The notes under the pieces: generated by a model
Databases searched by the model: none
Told to the model about the DNA's origin: nothing
The model's input: the letters and a program-made list of their open reading frames with translations, nothing else
Shown: piece after piece, positions 1-9,800 of the stretch
How the letters are laid out: each line of letters begins with the position of its first letter
How positions within the stretch are numbered: the first letter of the stretch is position 1
NCBI RefSeq assembly: GCF_016802725.1
Contig: NC_052665.1
Location: 20,900,501-20,964,500, forward strand
Length of the DNA: 64,000 bases
Direction: 5' to 3'
Source of the DNA: Solenopsis invicta
Lineage: Eukaryota; Arthropoda; Insecta; Hymenoptera; Formicidae
Position numbers and translations under genes: made by a program

Positions 1-234
1 TATCCACCCCGATCACCAGATCTCACCGTCCTTGATTATTATTTCTGGGGAAGGATAAAAAACTTGGTCTATCATGAACGTCCGACTACGAGGGATAATA
101 TGATTCGTAGAATAAGTGAAGCAATTCGATCCTTACGTGCCGAGGAAATTCTTCGAGCAACCAATGATTTTCAAAATAGAGTTGATGCTTGCATCGCAGA
201 GAATGGTGCTCACTTTGAACATTTAGTCGCTTAA
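1..234 (+). pseudogene. C-terminal 77 codons of a Tc1/mariner transposase (partial at window edge)
   Basis: Frame 1 is open from the first base to TAA at 232-234. It reads through YPPRSPDLTVLDYYFWG, the motif around the third catalytic acidic residue of Tc1/mariner transposases (PxSPDLxxxD), then a region with HERPTTRDN. The transposase at 3607-4668 (minus strand) has the matching blocks SPDLTPPDFFLWG and ERPTTRDDF, so both belong to the same wider family. The enzyme cuts and rejoins DNA at TA sites. The start, the DNA-binding domain and the first two catalytic residues lie outside the window, so whether the gene is intact cannot be told. I see no stop or frameshift in the part present. Confidence 0.75.
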
Positions 235-855
235 CAAAACATACACTCATTCATTCCCGAACGTGAGAGGCAAGGGGACTCACGTGAATCAAGTACCCCA
301 ATGGGATGAAATTCTCGTCACGTCCACGTCGTTCATTCTGGGTAATGCTAAGCACGAGAAAATGCATACAGTCAATCTGGACATGATTGATCATCAAACA
401 TAATCAATCCAGTTAATAAACAAAAGCAGAGTACATAAAACTTTGACTCCCCTTTTCCTCCCCCATACACATACGCATGCACGTATGCACACACCCACAC
501 ACAAGATTAAATCCGACTAAGTAACCACCACATGGTACATCTTGAGTAATGCTGATGCTGGCGGTAGTGTAACTTTCAAGCCGCACAACTCGGAAAGTAG
601 TCAACGAAAATAAACATTCTTATAGTGTTTTGGAAAGGTCTTGACACCAGCTATTAGATTCTGGAATCAAAAATAGGGTGTTCCATTTAAAAAACTTAAT
701 GTGATTTCGATCTGACCTTGGCGACGCCATCCAAGGTCAAACTGATAAGATCATTGAATAGATCTTTTGAAACCCTACAACTTTCGTCTGAACATATTTT
801 TGATTGGTCCTAATCCTGCGAAGAGAAAAGGGGTGTACGTGTGGTCTGAAACACC

Positions 856-858
<3 letters not shown>
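1..858 (+). mobile_element. Right part of a Tc1/mariner element (related to the DD41D copy at 2834-5489)
   Basis: The window opens inside a DNA transposon of the Tc1/mariner superfamily. Its transposase ends at 234 and the rest is a noncoding right end. Positions 257-345 resemble the 3' flank of the transposase in the complete element at 2834-5489 read on the minus strand (the same GTGAGAGGCAAGGGGACTCA block). Positions 670-700 resemble the inner part of that element's inverted repeat (AAAAATAGGGTGT block). The right terminus CACCCTG at 852-858 is followed by TA, the superfamily target dinucleotide, and then an AT microsatellite. The left half lies outside the window. The two elements are relatives, not identical copies. 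Confidence 0.75.

Positions 859-897
<39 letters not shown>
859..897. repeat. (AT)n microsatellite
   Basis: A pure TA/AT tract of about 39 bases joins the end of the mariner at 858 to the TGTCACG start of the next element at 898. It contains the TA target site of the mariner. Confidence 0.95.
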
Positions 898-900
<3 letters not shown>

Positions 901-2781
901 CACGTATTTTTATCCCACGCCGGAGAGCAGCGGCGGAATACGCGATCAAACACCGGAAATACGCGCGAGACACGCGTGAGCGACGATATAACCAATAGAT
1001 ACCACCAATCGCGAATTTGGGCGCCAGACGCGATTATACCGGTCGCGTCGCCGGGTACACTATTTGACGCTAGACGCGGATGCACACCACGCGATAGCTT
1101 CTCAGAACGAAACACGAAATCGTCGCTCGCACGCGGCCAGCTAGCTCCTCTAACCGGTAGAGGGGCGGGGTAGCGGAGACAGGGACGAAGCGGCTCTCTT
1201 ACTGGAGGAGACGGGTAGGCGAGAAATCAAGCAAGATCAGGCCGATATAACAGACAGAAATAATATGTATTGTAGCATATGACAGAGACAGAGTAGAGCC
1301 AAACACGAAGAAATTGTCAGTCGAAGCAAGCAAAGAACGGAAAAGATAAAGAGAGTTGACGGAACGAATAAGCGGAACGCGAAAATTTTTTTAAATACTA
1401 CAATGCTTACGCTAGCGGCGCGAACAACGGCGGTTGGTCCCGCGCGGAACGAGACCGCCAATCACGCGCGCTCGGAACAGCGCGGCGAGAACACACTCGT
1501 CGAACTTTCGCTAACGGACAGTAATTAACTCAACAGCAATACAACCAAAGATACCCGGTGACGGCAATGCCGTCGTCGCGGTCACGATGCACAATTCTCT
1601 CGAAGACGCGCGACACGACAACGCACCGATAACGCGGGCGGTCGTGTGATCACGGCCGTAACACGACTCGCGCACGTGCGCGAGGGCTTTGCGGCTTCCC
1701 GGGAAGCCGGTCGTCCGCGAGCTTCTACGGCGGGACAGCCAACGTACACGCGGCAGCCGACAGCTGGGTGCCTCGACAAGGTCTCACGCTTGAGGTGGAG
1801 AGCCGACCAAACACTAAAAAGCAAGGTGCGTTCAATCGCCACGCGGCGGACGCACTCGCACACGAACCTAAGGGCTCCACCTCAGAACGCGAGCCGGTCG
1901 ACACCGACAGCTCGTGGCTTTACACGAAGGTTAGAGGGTCACCTCGACTTCCGCACGGTCCTCCTTCGGGTCCTCGGGTGTCCTCAACTCGCTCCGACGA
2001 AGCTCACCAAGGCCGGGCACTCCTTCCGATAGCGGACAGGCCGATAGCCGACCGATAGCTCGCACTCGCTCGCTCTTTTCCGCACACGCACGCAGTCGAA
2101 CGGGTCGCACGCAAAAGCCGAGAGGATCGCGCTCGATGCGCGATCGATGAGCGCTACCCCTCCTACAGGGTGCGCGATATCCTTGCGCCTAGCGGCGCGG
2201 CCTATCAGCGGCCGCCCTTATCTAGCCGTGACGTCACGGCAGCGCAGTGTCGGGTCTCCGCAGGTGTCGTGCGGTCCCCGTTGGCATCCAACATCCTTGT
2301 CGTTCTCGTCGTCCTCGCGGACGACAACAGCAGCAGGATTTTTCCAGCGGCGACTCCTCGCCGCTACCCTCCTCGATGGACAGCCGGCATTCGACGGCCC
2401 TCGTCCTGGCCGTTCGTCCGCCCCAGCCTGTCCCTCGGCTGCGCCAATTGCGAGCCTCTTTTGCGTGGCGCATATCTGTCACCACGTCGAGTCTCGTCCT
2501 TCTCTCCGCCGTCGGTTTTCCGTGCGCCGGCCCTGGACGATCGCCTTCTCCTTGTCCTGCTGCTGCCCATCCTCCTCGCTGCTGCTGGTCCTTAGGCGAC
2601 GTTTGTCGAGGTGCCCGCGGATACATGAAATAAGCCGCGAATAAATAAATGAAATCAATACGCGCCGCAGTCCCGCCGAAGATTTCGCTCTCTCGCTGAG
2701 TGCCCGACCCGGTCTTACGCGCCTCCTTGCGCTATGCTCAGGCGGAGGACGAAGTGGCGAGGCAGATAAAACTGCCACGTC

Positions 2782-2784
<3 letters not shown>
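898..2784 (+). mobile_element. Putative 1.9-kb solo LTR (GC-rich) inside an AT tract
   Basis: This GC- and CpG-rich block begins TGTCACGTA and ends ACGTCACA, and it sits between two AT tracts, so an ATAT duplication fits on both sides but proves little in a microsatellite. The TGTNACG...CGTNACA end pattern is shared by the undoubted LTRs in this window (5531, 14872, 36956, 39601). An AATAAA lies at 2640, about 140 bases before the right end, as expected for a plus-strand LTR. Several long ORFs run through the block in both strands but none resembles a protein; they reflect GC richness. The ends also match each other imperfectly as inverted repeats for about 25 bases, so a DNA transposon without coding capacity is the alternative. 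Confidence 0.4.

Positions 2785-2833
<49 letters not shown>
2785..2833. repeat. (AT)n microsatellite
   Basis: About 49 bases of alternating AT join the putative LTR to the left inverted repeat of the DD41D mariner, and include its TA target at 2832-2833. Confidence 0.95.
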
Positions 2834-2836
<3 letters not shown>

Positions 2837-3200
2837 GGTGAGTCATTTTAGTCTATGGACCCGAATATCTTCCAAATAACGGTATCTACAAAAAAAATAG
2901 TTTAGATAAAAGTTGACCAGGACAGAGGGGGTCATTCAATTGTACCATTGGTTTTGACCTTGAGGTCAATTTTGAAGGTTATTTCAAGGTCACGATGGTT
3001 TTTTTAAATGGGACACCCTATTTTTGACTGCGGATTTCGAAAGAGCAGAAAATTTTACATCAAACTTGTCTTATGAAAAAATTGTTTTTGTGACCTTGGA
3101 AAGGTAAAAAATGAAGGTGAAATGCCTGAAAAACGATCTGGCGTACTTTTTCTGAAATGACGTGGTTTTCTGGGTAACACAAATGTGCATAATGCTTAAA
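2834..3200. repeat. Left terminal inverted repeat of the DD41D mariner
   Basis: It matches the reverse complement of 5124-5489 almost base for base, from CAGGGTGAGTC at the outer end to GTGCATAATGCTTAAA at the inner end. Several TGACCTTGAAGG-like blocks are repeated inside it. Confidence 0.9.
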
Positions 3201-3606
3201 CAAAGTCAATGAATTGTAAAAGTGTTAATTACTTTGACTAGCTTGACCTTGAGGTCAATTTTCAAGGTTGTTTGAGGCTCATAATGCATTTTTTGATTAG
3301 TAAACCCTATTTTTGACCGCAGAACCTGTTTCTTGACAATGGGCTCTTAAATAATGGCACTTTTTACATGAGCTTAGGGATTTTTTAGTTTTTCGACCTG
3401 ACCTTTTGAAGGTCATATCAAGGTCATATCAAGGTCAAAAGCACTTTCATCTTACTTTTAGCGTTACCCGGAAACAACGACGTGGACGTAGTAAGTTCTG
3501 TTTCCTTTAGGGTGCTTGATTATCGTGAGTCCCCTTGCCTCTCACGTCGGGGTGCTTGATTATCGTGAGACCCCTCGCCTCTCACTGACACTGTAATTTA
3601 AATGAA

Positions 3607-4668
3607 TTACCCACGGAGAAATTGTTCAAAATTACCTCCGTTGGCTTCGAGGCATAACTGCAATCTGTTTTGAAAACTATCCACAGTTCTAAGCAGGGTA
3701 GCTCTAGGAATGGCTGCACAAGCTCTACGAATGCGGTCCATAAAATCATCTCTTGTGGTTGGTCGTTCAGCAAAAACAACATTTTTCAAGTATCCCCATA
3801 AAAAGAAATCAGGCGGCGTCAAATCTGGTGAGCAAGGAGGCCATTCAACTGGACCCATTCGTCCAATCCATCTGTCATTGTAACTGGCATTTAAAAAGGC
3901 ACGTACAATGAGTGCATAATGCGGTGCAGCACCATCTTGTTGAAACCACATTCTTGCTTTTGTTGCTAAGTCAACATCTTCTAATAAGCCTGGTAAGTGA
4001 TCTCTTAGCAACGATAAGTAACTGTGTCTATCAACGTTCTCTTCAAAAAAATAAGGTCCAATCAAATAACCATTTACAATGCCCCACCATAATACTTCAT
4101 CAATTTTGATGATCTATTGGCCTATACCAGTGGGGATTAACATCTGACCAATAATGGCAGTTGTGTCTATTAAGTTGTCCGTCACTATAAAATTTAGCCT
4201 CATCTGAGAAAAGCACATACTTAAAAAAATTAGGATCATCGTGTAACATTTGTAAAGCCCACTGGCAAATAGCAATACGCATCATATGATGATTTGGCTG
4301 TAAAGCCTGCGTAAGAGTGATGTGGAAATGGTGATAATTTAGAGCTCTTAAAATTCTAACAACAGTTCTTTGTGGTATACCTATTTCCCTTTCAATCTGG
4401 CGAGTACTAACATGAGGATTAATGTGAAGTATTGCTAAAACAGTTACAGCTCGCGCAGCTCATTTTCTTCATATTCATGATGTTGACGTTGGCGGACAAG
4501 ATGTCCATTGCGAGCTCTTTGGACTAAACTACGTATTGTCATATCAGTTGGATGTCGCCTTTCAGGAAAACGTTGAGCATAAAGCCTTGATGCTGCATTG
4601 TAATTGCTATGACACTCCCCTAAAACTAATATAATATCAACAATCTCATTACGACTATAATCAGCCAT
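3607..4668 (-). pseudogene. DD41D mariner transposase, frameshifted
   Basis: Reading from 4668 down, the first part starts at an ATG and gives an N-terminal DNA-binding region (residues 1-74, MADYSRNEIVDIILVLG...). Coding then continues in a second frame (4285-4100) that holds the first catalytic aspartate in VLFSDEAKF. It returns to the original frame (4065-3607), which carries the second aspartate in FQQDGAAPH and the third in SPDLTPPDFFLWG, and stops at 3607-3609. Forty-one residues separate the last two aspartates. All three catalytic positions are therefore still encoded, but at least two frame changes and a stop near 4440 and 4100 mean no single product can be made. The total of about 350 codons is normal for the family. 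Confidence 0.85.
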
Positions 4669-4900
4669 TCTGGAAAGGGAACTTGTGAATGTAATTACCT
4701 ACATACCCTGTATGTATGTTTGGAATTTTTAAATTTAAGCCACTTTAAATAGTAAATTTTTCAATTATGCAGAAGTGAGTAAGATAGAAAAGGAATAAAA
4801 CTCTATTATAACAATAATTATAAATCTTAAATCAAACGTAATTATTTAGTTTTTTTCAATCGTTGATTATTAGCATTAGGTATCGCAGTGCTGTCAGCTA

Positions 4901-5115
4901 CTTGCAACTTTCGGCCGGATTCTTCGACACACGCCTATTGCTCCCCTCCCACCGCTCGCGCCTTTGCAACGGCGCCGCCGGACAGCGTAACTAAGGAGCG
5001 CGATACATCGTCTCAGGACCGTGCGTTACGCCGTCCGGCGGCGCCGTTGCTAAGGCGCGAGCGGTGGGAGGGGAGCAATAGGCGTGCGTCAAAGAATCCG
5101 GCCGAAAGTTGCAAG
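4901..5115. mobile_element. 215-bp GC-rich foldback MITE nested in the mariner
   Basis: The segment begins CTTGCAACTTTCGGCCGG and ends with its complement, flanked by TA on both sides (4899-4900 and 5116-5117). The two arms, about 85 bases each, pair almost completely around a ~45-base loop. Its GC content contrasts sharply with the AT-rich host element. There is no ORF of interest. TA flanks and inverted ends fit a nonautonomous Tc1/mariner-type MITE. Confidence 0.8.
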
Positions 5116-5123
5116 TAGTAATG

Positions 5124-5486
5124 TTTAAGTATTATGCACATTTGTGTTATCCAGAAAACCACGTCATTTTAGAAAAAGTACACCAGATCGTTTTACAGGC
5201 ATTTCACCTTCATTTTTGACCTTTCCAAGGTCGCAAAAACAATTTTTTCATAAGACAAGTTTGATGTAAAATTTTCCGCTCTTTCAACATCCGCAGTCAA
5301 AAATAGGGTGTCCCATTTAAAAAAACCATCGTGACCTTGAAATAACCTTTAAAATTGACCTCAAGGTCAAATCCAATGGTACAATTGAATGACCCCCTCT
5401 GTCCTGGTCAACTTTTATCTAAACCATTTTTTTGTAGATACCGTTATTTGGAAGACATTCGGGTCCATATATTAAAATGACTCACC

Positions 5487-5489
<3 letters not shown>
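5124..5489. repeat. Right terminal inverted repeat of the DD41D mariner
   Basis: Reverse complement of the left repeat at 2834-3200, with a handful of substitutions. It ends CTCACCCTG followed by TA. Confidence 0.9.

Positions 5490-5530
<41 letters not shown>
5490..5530. repeat. (TA)n microsatellite
   Basis: About 41 bases of TA alternate between the right end of the DD41D mariner and the 5' LTR of Gypsy-1. Confidence 0.95.
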
Positions 5531-5534
<4 letters not shown>

Positions 5535-5745
5535 ACGCCCGGTATAGGCGTGAATTATGTTATAAACGTCTTTTGTCTATGAGTGGCGATGTTCGTGTTG
5601 TTGAGGTCTGAAGCCTTGTTTGGGTGACAGACGTGTAGAATAAACGTTGGAGTTTTTCAAAGATTCTGCTTTATTATTTATCGCACGCGAGTGCCCTTTT
5701 GTGTGAGAGCGCGCGAGAGTGTTTGTGTAACCGACGGACGTAACA
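5531..5745 (+). repeat. 5' LTR of Gypsy-1 (215 bp)
   Basis: Starts TGTTACGCCC and ends GACGTAACA. It contains an AATAAA at 5639-5644. No clear TATA box is visible. Confidence 0.93.
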
Positions 5746-5749
5746 TTTT

Positions 5750-5767
5750 TGGGGGCTCGTCCGGGAT
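5750..5767 (+). other. Primer binding site of Gypsy-1, matching tRNA-Pro
   Basis: Four bases after the LTR, TGGGGGCTCGTCCGGGAT is exactly the 18-base primer site known from tRNA-Pro-primed retroelements such as murine leukaemia virus. It would prime minus-strand cDNA synthesis. Confidence 0.8.
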
Positions 5768-5804
5768 CGAACGAGCAAGACGAGCTTTAAACGATTTTTG
5801 AACT

Positions 5805-6841
5805 ATGGCTTTCGTGCATACTCCGAGGAAGGGGATGTGCACGCGCTCCTCAGGAGCGATTTCACAATCTCCGGGAGTCGACGAACGATCGAGTGTGCGT
5901 TCTACGGGAGATTTCGTCGAGAGGACGATGGAAGATAACATCGAGCGTACAACAGGAGATGCTGAGATTCCGGGCTCCGCGGAGTTGTTGCGAGCTGCGT
6001 TGGAGGAGCTTCGTACGATGAAGGAGGAGCGTCTTCGCTTTCAGCAGCGTGAGGACGAACTTAATGAACAACTACGTCGAATACAAGGCCAGTCGTTTAC
6101 CAATTTAAATTCTGCTTCAGAAAATAATATCGGTTTTAAATTAAAGCCGGATACTTATGATGGAAATTCTTCATTGCGCGAATTTCTTTCTCAATTCCGT
6201 TTACTCGCTCAAGTAAATAATTGCACTGAAACCGTTAAAGTAGCGGTTTTAGCTTCATGTCGTAGAGGGAAAGCGCGTTCAATTTTAGACGGGATTTCGG
6301 AATTGGAGAATTTACAATTTTCTGAATTAGAGTCACGCTTAGAATTGCGTTTCGGAGAAAGTCACTTGTTTCAGTCTTTTTATACACAATTTACTAATAG
6401 AAAGCAACGTATAGGGGAAGATATTCCCACTCTGGAGCAGATCTTGAACGTCTGTCTCGTCTAGTCTATCCGGAATGCTCTACGGAAGTACGAGATAAAA
6501 TCGCATGCTCACAATTTGTTGCTGCGCTTGCGGATGGTTTTGTTAAACAAACCCTTCAATTGGAGGGAGTGATTTCCCTGCGTGCAGCGGTAGAAAGGGC
6601 TATGGCCATTAAGGCTATAAGGGAAAATAGTTTTTCTAAATTTTCGGAAAAATCAAAATTTTTGCGGAAAAACACAGGGAGAAAAGATTTTAAAAATAGA
6701 TACTCGGAAAATGGGAATTTCAAGGAAAAAGTGGGATTTTCACGGAAGGATGTTGAATGTTGGCAATGTGGTTCTAAGGGACATTTTCGTTCAGAATGTC
6801 CTTCACTTTCACTTACTGGGAAAGAGGGAAACTTGGAATAG
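5805..6841 (+). pseudogene. Gypsy-1 gag, one frameshift
   Basis: Gag forms the particle that packages element RNA. The first ATG after the primer site (5805) opens 219 codons: a polar N-terminus, a Glu/Arg-rich coiled-coil-like stretch (residues 62-95, EELRTMKEERLRFQQRED) and the retrotransposon gag core (FKLKPDTYDGNSSLREFLSQF, about residue 110 on). Near 6440 the frame slips by one base, giving an early stop at 6462. The reading resumes in another frame (from about 6455) and runs to TAG at 6839-6841. That part ends in a zinc knuckle, CWQCGSKGHFRSEC, the C-x2-C-x4-H-x4-C nucleic-acid-binding motif. Apart from the single shift the gene looks complete at about 345 codons. It overlaps pol by a -1 shift. 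Confidence 0.88.
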
Positions 6842-9800
6842 CCGAGTTTTGCAGAGAAATTTTGCAAAGCTCGGCGAAGAAATTAGAGGTCAAAAAAAAG
6901 AATTTTCCTGTAAAGCCTTTTTGCGTGCAAAACAATAATTTTTGTTTTCGTGGCTTCGTGGATGATCAGCCTTGTATTTTTAAGATAGATACAGGTTTTG
7001 ATGTTTCCATTCTTAGTAGAAGTTTTGTTAAGAAAAATAAGCAACAGATTTTCGTTAGAGATTGCAATTTAAAGTATCCTATTGGGGAGGAAGTTCCCGT
7101 AGATTTTAAACTCGAAGTAAAAGTTGTTTTAGGAAAGCATTCTTTGGAATTTCCAATGTTTGTAGCGGAGATCAAGGATGATTGTATTTTGGGAGCTGAT
7201 TTCTTAATTAAAACTGGTTACGGGGAAATTTTTGTCTCAAGTTTCGGACAAACTTTACCAGAATTAAAAAATTCTTTTTGTGCTCGAATCAGTAATTTTA
7301 ACGTTCTAGCTTTTCTTCTAGATTGTTTCGAAAGAAATTCTTCTGAATTAGATTCTTCTCAAAAAAAAAAACATTTTGCGGAATTTCTGAGGGAATTTCA
7401 GAATGTCTTTTCGGAAGAGGTAATTGCAGGAAATTGTTCAATCGTTGAACATTCTATTAACTTAGAAAAGAGTGATCCCATTAAACAGACACCTAGACGA
7501 ATTCCATTCCATTTGCGTGATGAAGTAGAAAAAAATTTAGAAGAGATAAAACGCGAGGGAATTATTGAGGAGTCTTATAGTCCTTGGGTTTCTCCTGCTG
7601 TTTTAGTTAAAAAAAAGGACGGAACTCTTAGATTTTGTGTGGATTATAGGAAATTAAATGCTATTACAAAAAAAGAATCTTTTCCTTTGCCTAGGATTGA
7701 TAGTCTTTTCGATCGTTTATCCGGAAGTTCTTGGTTTTCGACCCTGGATTTGAAAAGTGGTTATTGGCAAGTAAAATTGCGTTCTCAAGATAGAGAAAAG
7801 ACAACTTTTTCAGTTGGAAATGGGCTGTGGCAATTTACTGTTATGCCTTTTGGTTTATGCAATGCTCCGGCTTTTGAGCGTTTAATGGAAAAGGTTCTTC
7901 ATCAAATCATAAATAAAATGTGTTTAGTTTATCGTGATGACGTGATTATTTTCAATAACACTTTTGAAGGTTCATTAGCTAATTTAAAGGAAGTCTTTCT
8001 TCATTTTCGAAAAGCGAATTTAAAATTAAATCCTAAGAAATGTTCTTTCTTCGGAAGAAAGGTTAAGTACTTGGGTCATGTTATTACGGAGAATGGAATT
8101 TCTACTGATCCTGAGAAAGTTGAATGTATTCAGAATTGGCCTGTACCTCGTAATAAAAAACAGTTACGCAGTTTTCTTGGTTTTTGTTCTTATTACAGAA
8201 AGTTTGTTAAAGGATTCACCATTGTTGCTAAACCTTTATTTGTTTTGACCGAAAATCAAAATAAATTTATTTGGAATGAGGAATATCAATCGGCTTTTCT
8301 TGAACTTAAACAGTTCTTAATGTCTTCGCAAATCTTATCTTTTCCCTCTGAAACAGGAGAATTTATTCTTGACACAGATGCTTCCAATCATGGCATTGGT
8401 GCAGTTTTGTCTCAGAAACAAGAGGATGGGGAAAAGGTAATCGCTTTTTATAGTCGAGTATTGAGTAAGTTGGAAAGGAATTATTGTGTTACTCGTCGTG
8501 AACTTTTAGCAATCATCGATTCTTTTAAAAATTTTCATCATTACCTTTATGGACAAAAGTTTTTAGTTAGAACAGATCATATTTCTTTACGGTGGTTATT
8601 ATCGTTTAAAGAGCTTGACGGTCAGTTAGCGCGTTGGCTGGAACGTCTTCAACAGTATGATTTTGAAGTAATTCATCGTGCAGGGAGATTACATGGTAAT
8701 GCTGATGCGTTGTCCAGGCGTCCTTGTGCTGAATTTTCTTGCAAATATTGTGAAAGAATAGAGTTGAGAGGAAACGAGGTAAAGAATAATTCTTTAGGGA
8801 GAATTGTTTTTGAGAAAGGGGAGTCTATAGATTGGAAGGAGGCTCAATTGGAAGACCACTCTATCGTCAATATTTATCATGGCAAGGAAATTGGTATTCG
8901 TCCTTCTCGACAGGAAATAGCTGCTAATGATTCATCTTCAAAAGTTTATTGGACTCAGTGGGATTCTTTGATTATCAAAGATGGAATGTTATTTAGAAGA
9001 TGGATTTCTCCGGATTTACATACAGAAATTCTTCAAACAATAGTCCCAAGAAAATTTATTCAACGAGTGTTAGAGGAAGCTCATGATTCTCCTTCTGGAG
9101 GTCATTTTGGGGTGAACAAAACCTTGGCAAAGATCCGAAAACGATTTTATTGGGCTACTTGTAAGCAAGATGTCGAACATTGGTGTAAAACTTGTAAGGT
9201 TTGTTTTGCTAAGAAGGGGCCTTCTGAAAAAGGAAAATCTCCTTTTGAAATTTATAATGTCGGTATTCCTTTTGAAAGAGTTCAGATGGATATTCTAGGT
9301 CCTTTTCCGATCTCTTCATCTGGAAAAAAGTATTTATTAGTCATAACTGACTGTTTTTCTAAATGGGTTGAAGCCTTTCCTGGAAATATTAAGGCGAGTA
9401 CCATTGCAGAAATTTTTGTTAACCAAGTGGTTTCTAGATTTGGCGTTCCTTTGGAAATTCATACAAATCAAGACAGAAATTTTGAATCTCGATTATTTCA
9501 AGAATTATCTAGTTTATTGGGAATCAGAAAGACTCGTACTACTCCACTTCATCCTCAATCTAATGGTCAGGTAGAACGTCAGCATCGAACACTTTTAAAT
9601 TTTTTAGCCAAATTTATTTCTGAAAATCAGAGAGATTGGGATCGTCGGATTTTTCTTGGATTGTTAGCTTATAGATCGTCGAAACATGAAGTTACTGGTT
9701 TCACTCCTTCTGAGTTATGTCAGGGTAGAGAATTAAGATTACCTTTAGATCTTCTTCGTGGACTTCCTCCAGGAGAGGATTCGGAGTTAGAAAGAGGATA

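Larger units (their letters stand above)
2834..5489 (-). mobile_element. Complete DD41D-type mariner element with ~366-bp inverted repeats
   Basis: The element begins CAGGGTGAGTCATTTTA and ends with its complement, flanked by TA on both sides (2832-2833 and 5490-5491). The inverted repeats are unusually long (2834-3200 and 5124-5489) and nearly identical. A broken transposase lies between them on the minus strand. The spacing between the second and third catalytic aspartates is 41 residues, the signature of the DD41D (rosa-type) branch of Tc1/mariner rather than classic mariner (34). A 215-bp MITE has inserted just inside the right inverted repeat. Between 3201 and 3606 the element is noncoding and contains a 35-bp block (GGGTGCTTGATTATCGTGAG) repeated twice at about 3512 and 3550. 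Confidence 0.88.

Noticed and set aside
1646..2778. Several overlapping ORFs of 70-165 codons on both strands
   Set aside because: They all fall in a GC-rich block where stops are rare, overlap each other in every frame, and show no domain; compositional artefact.
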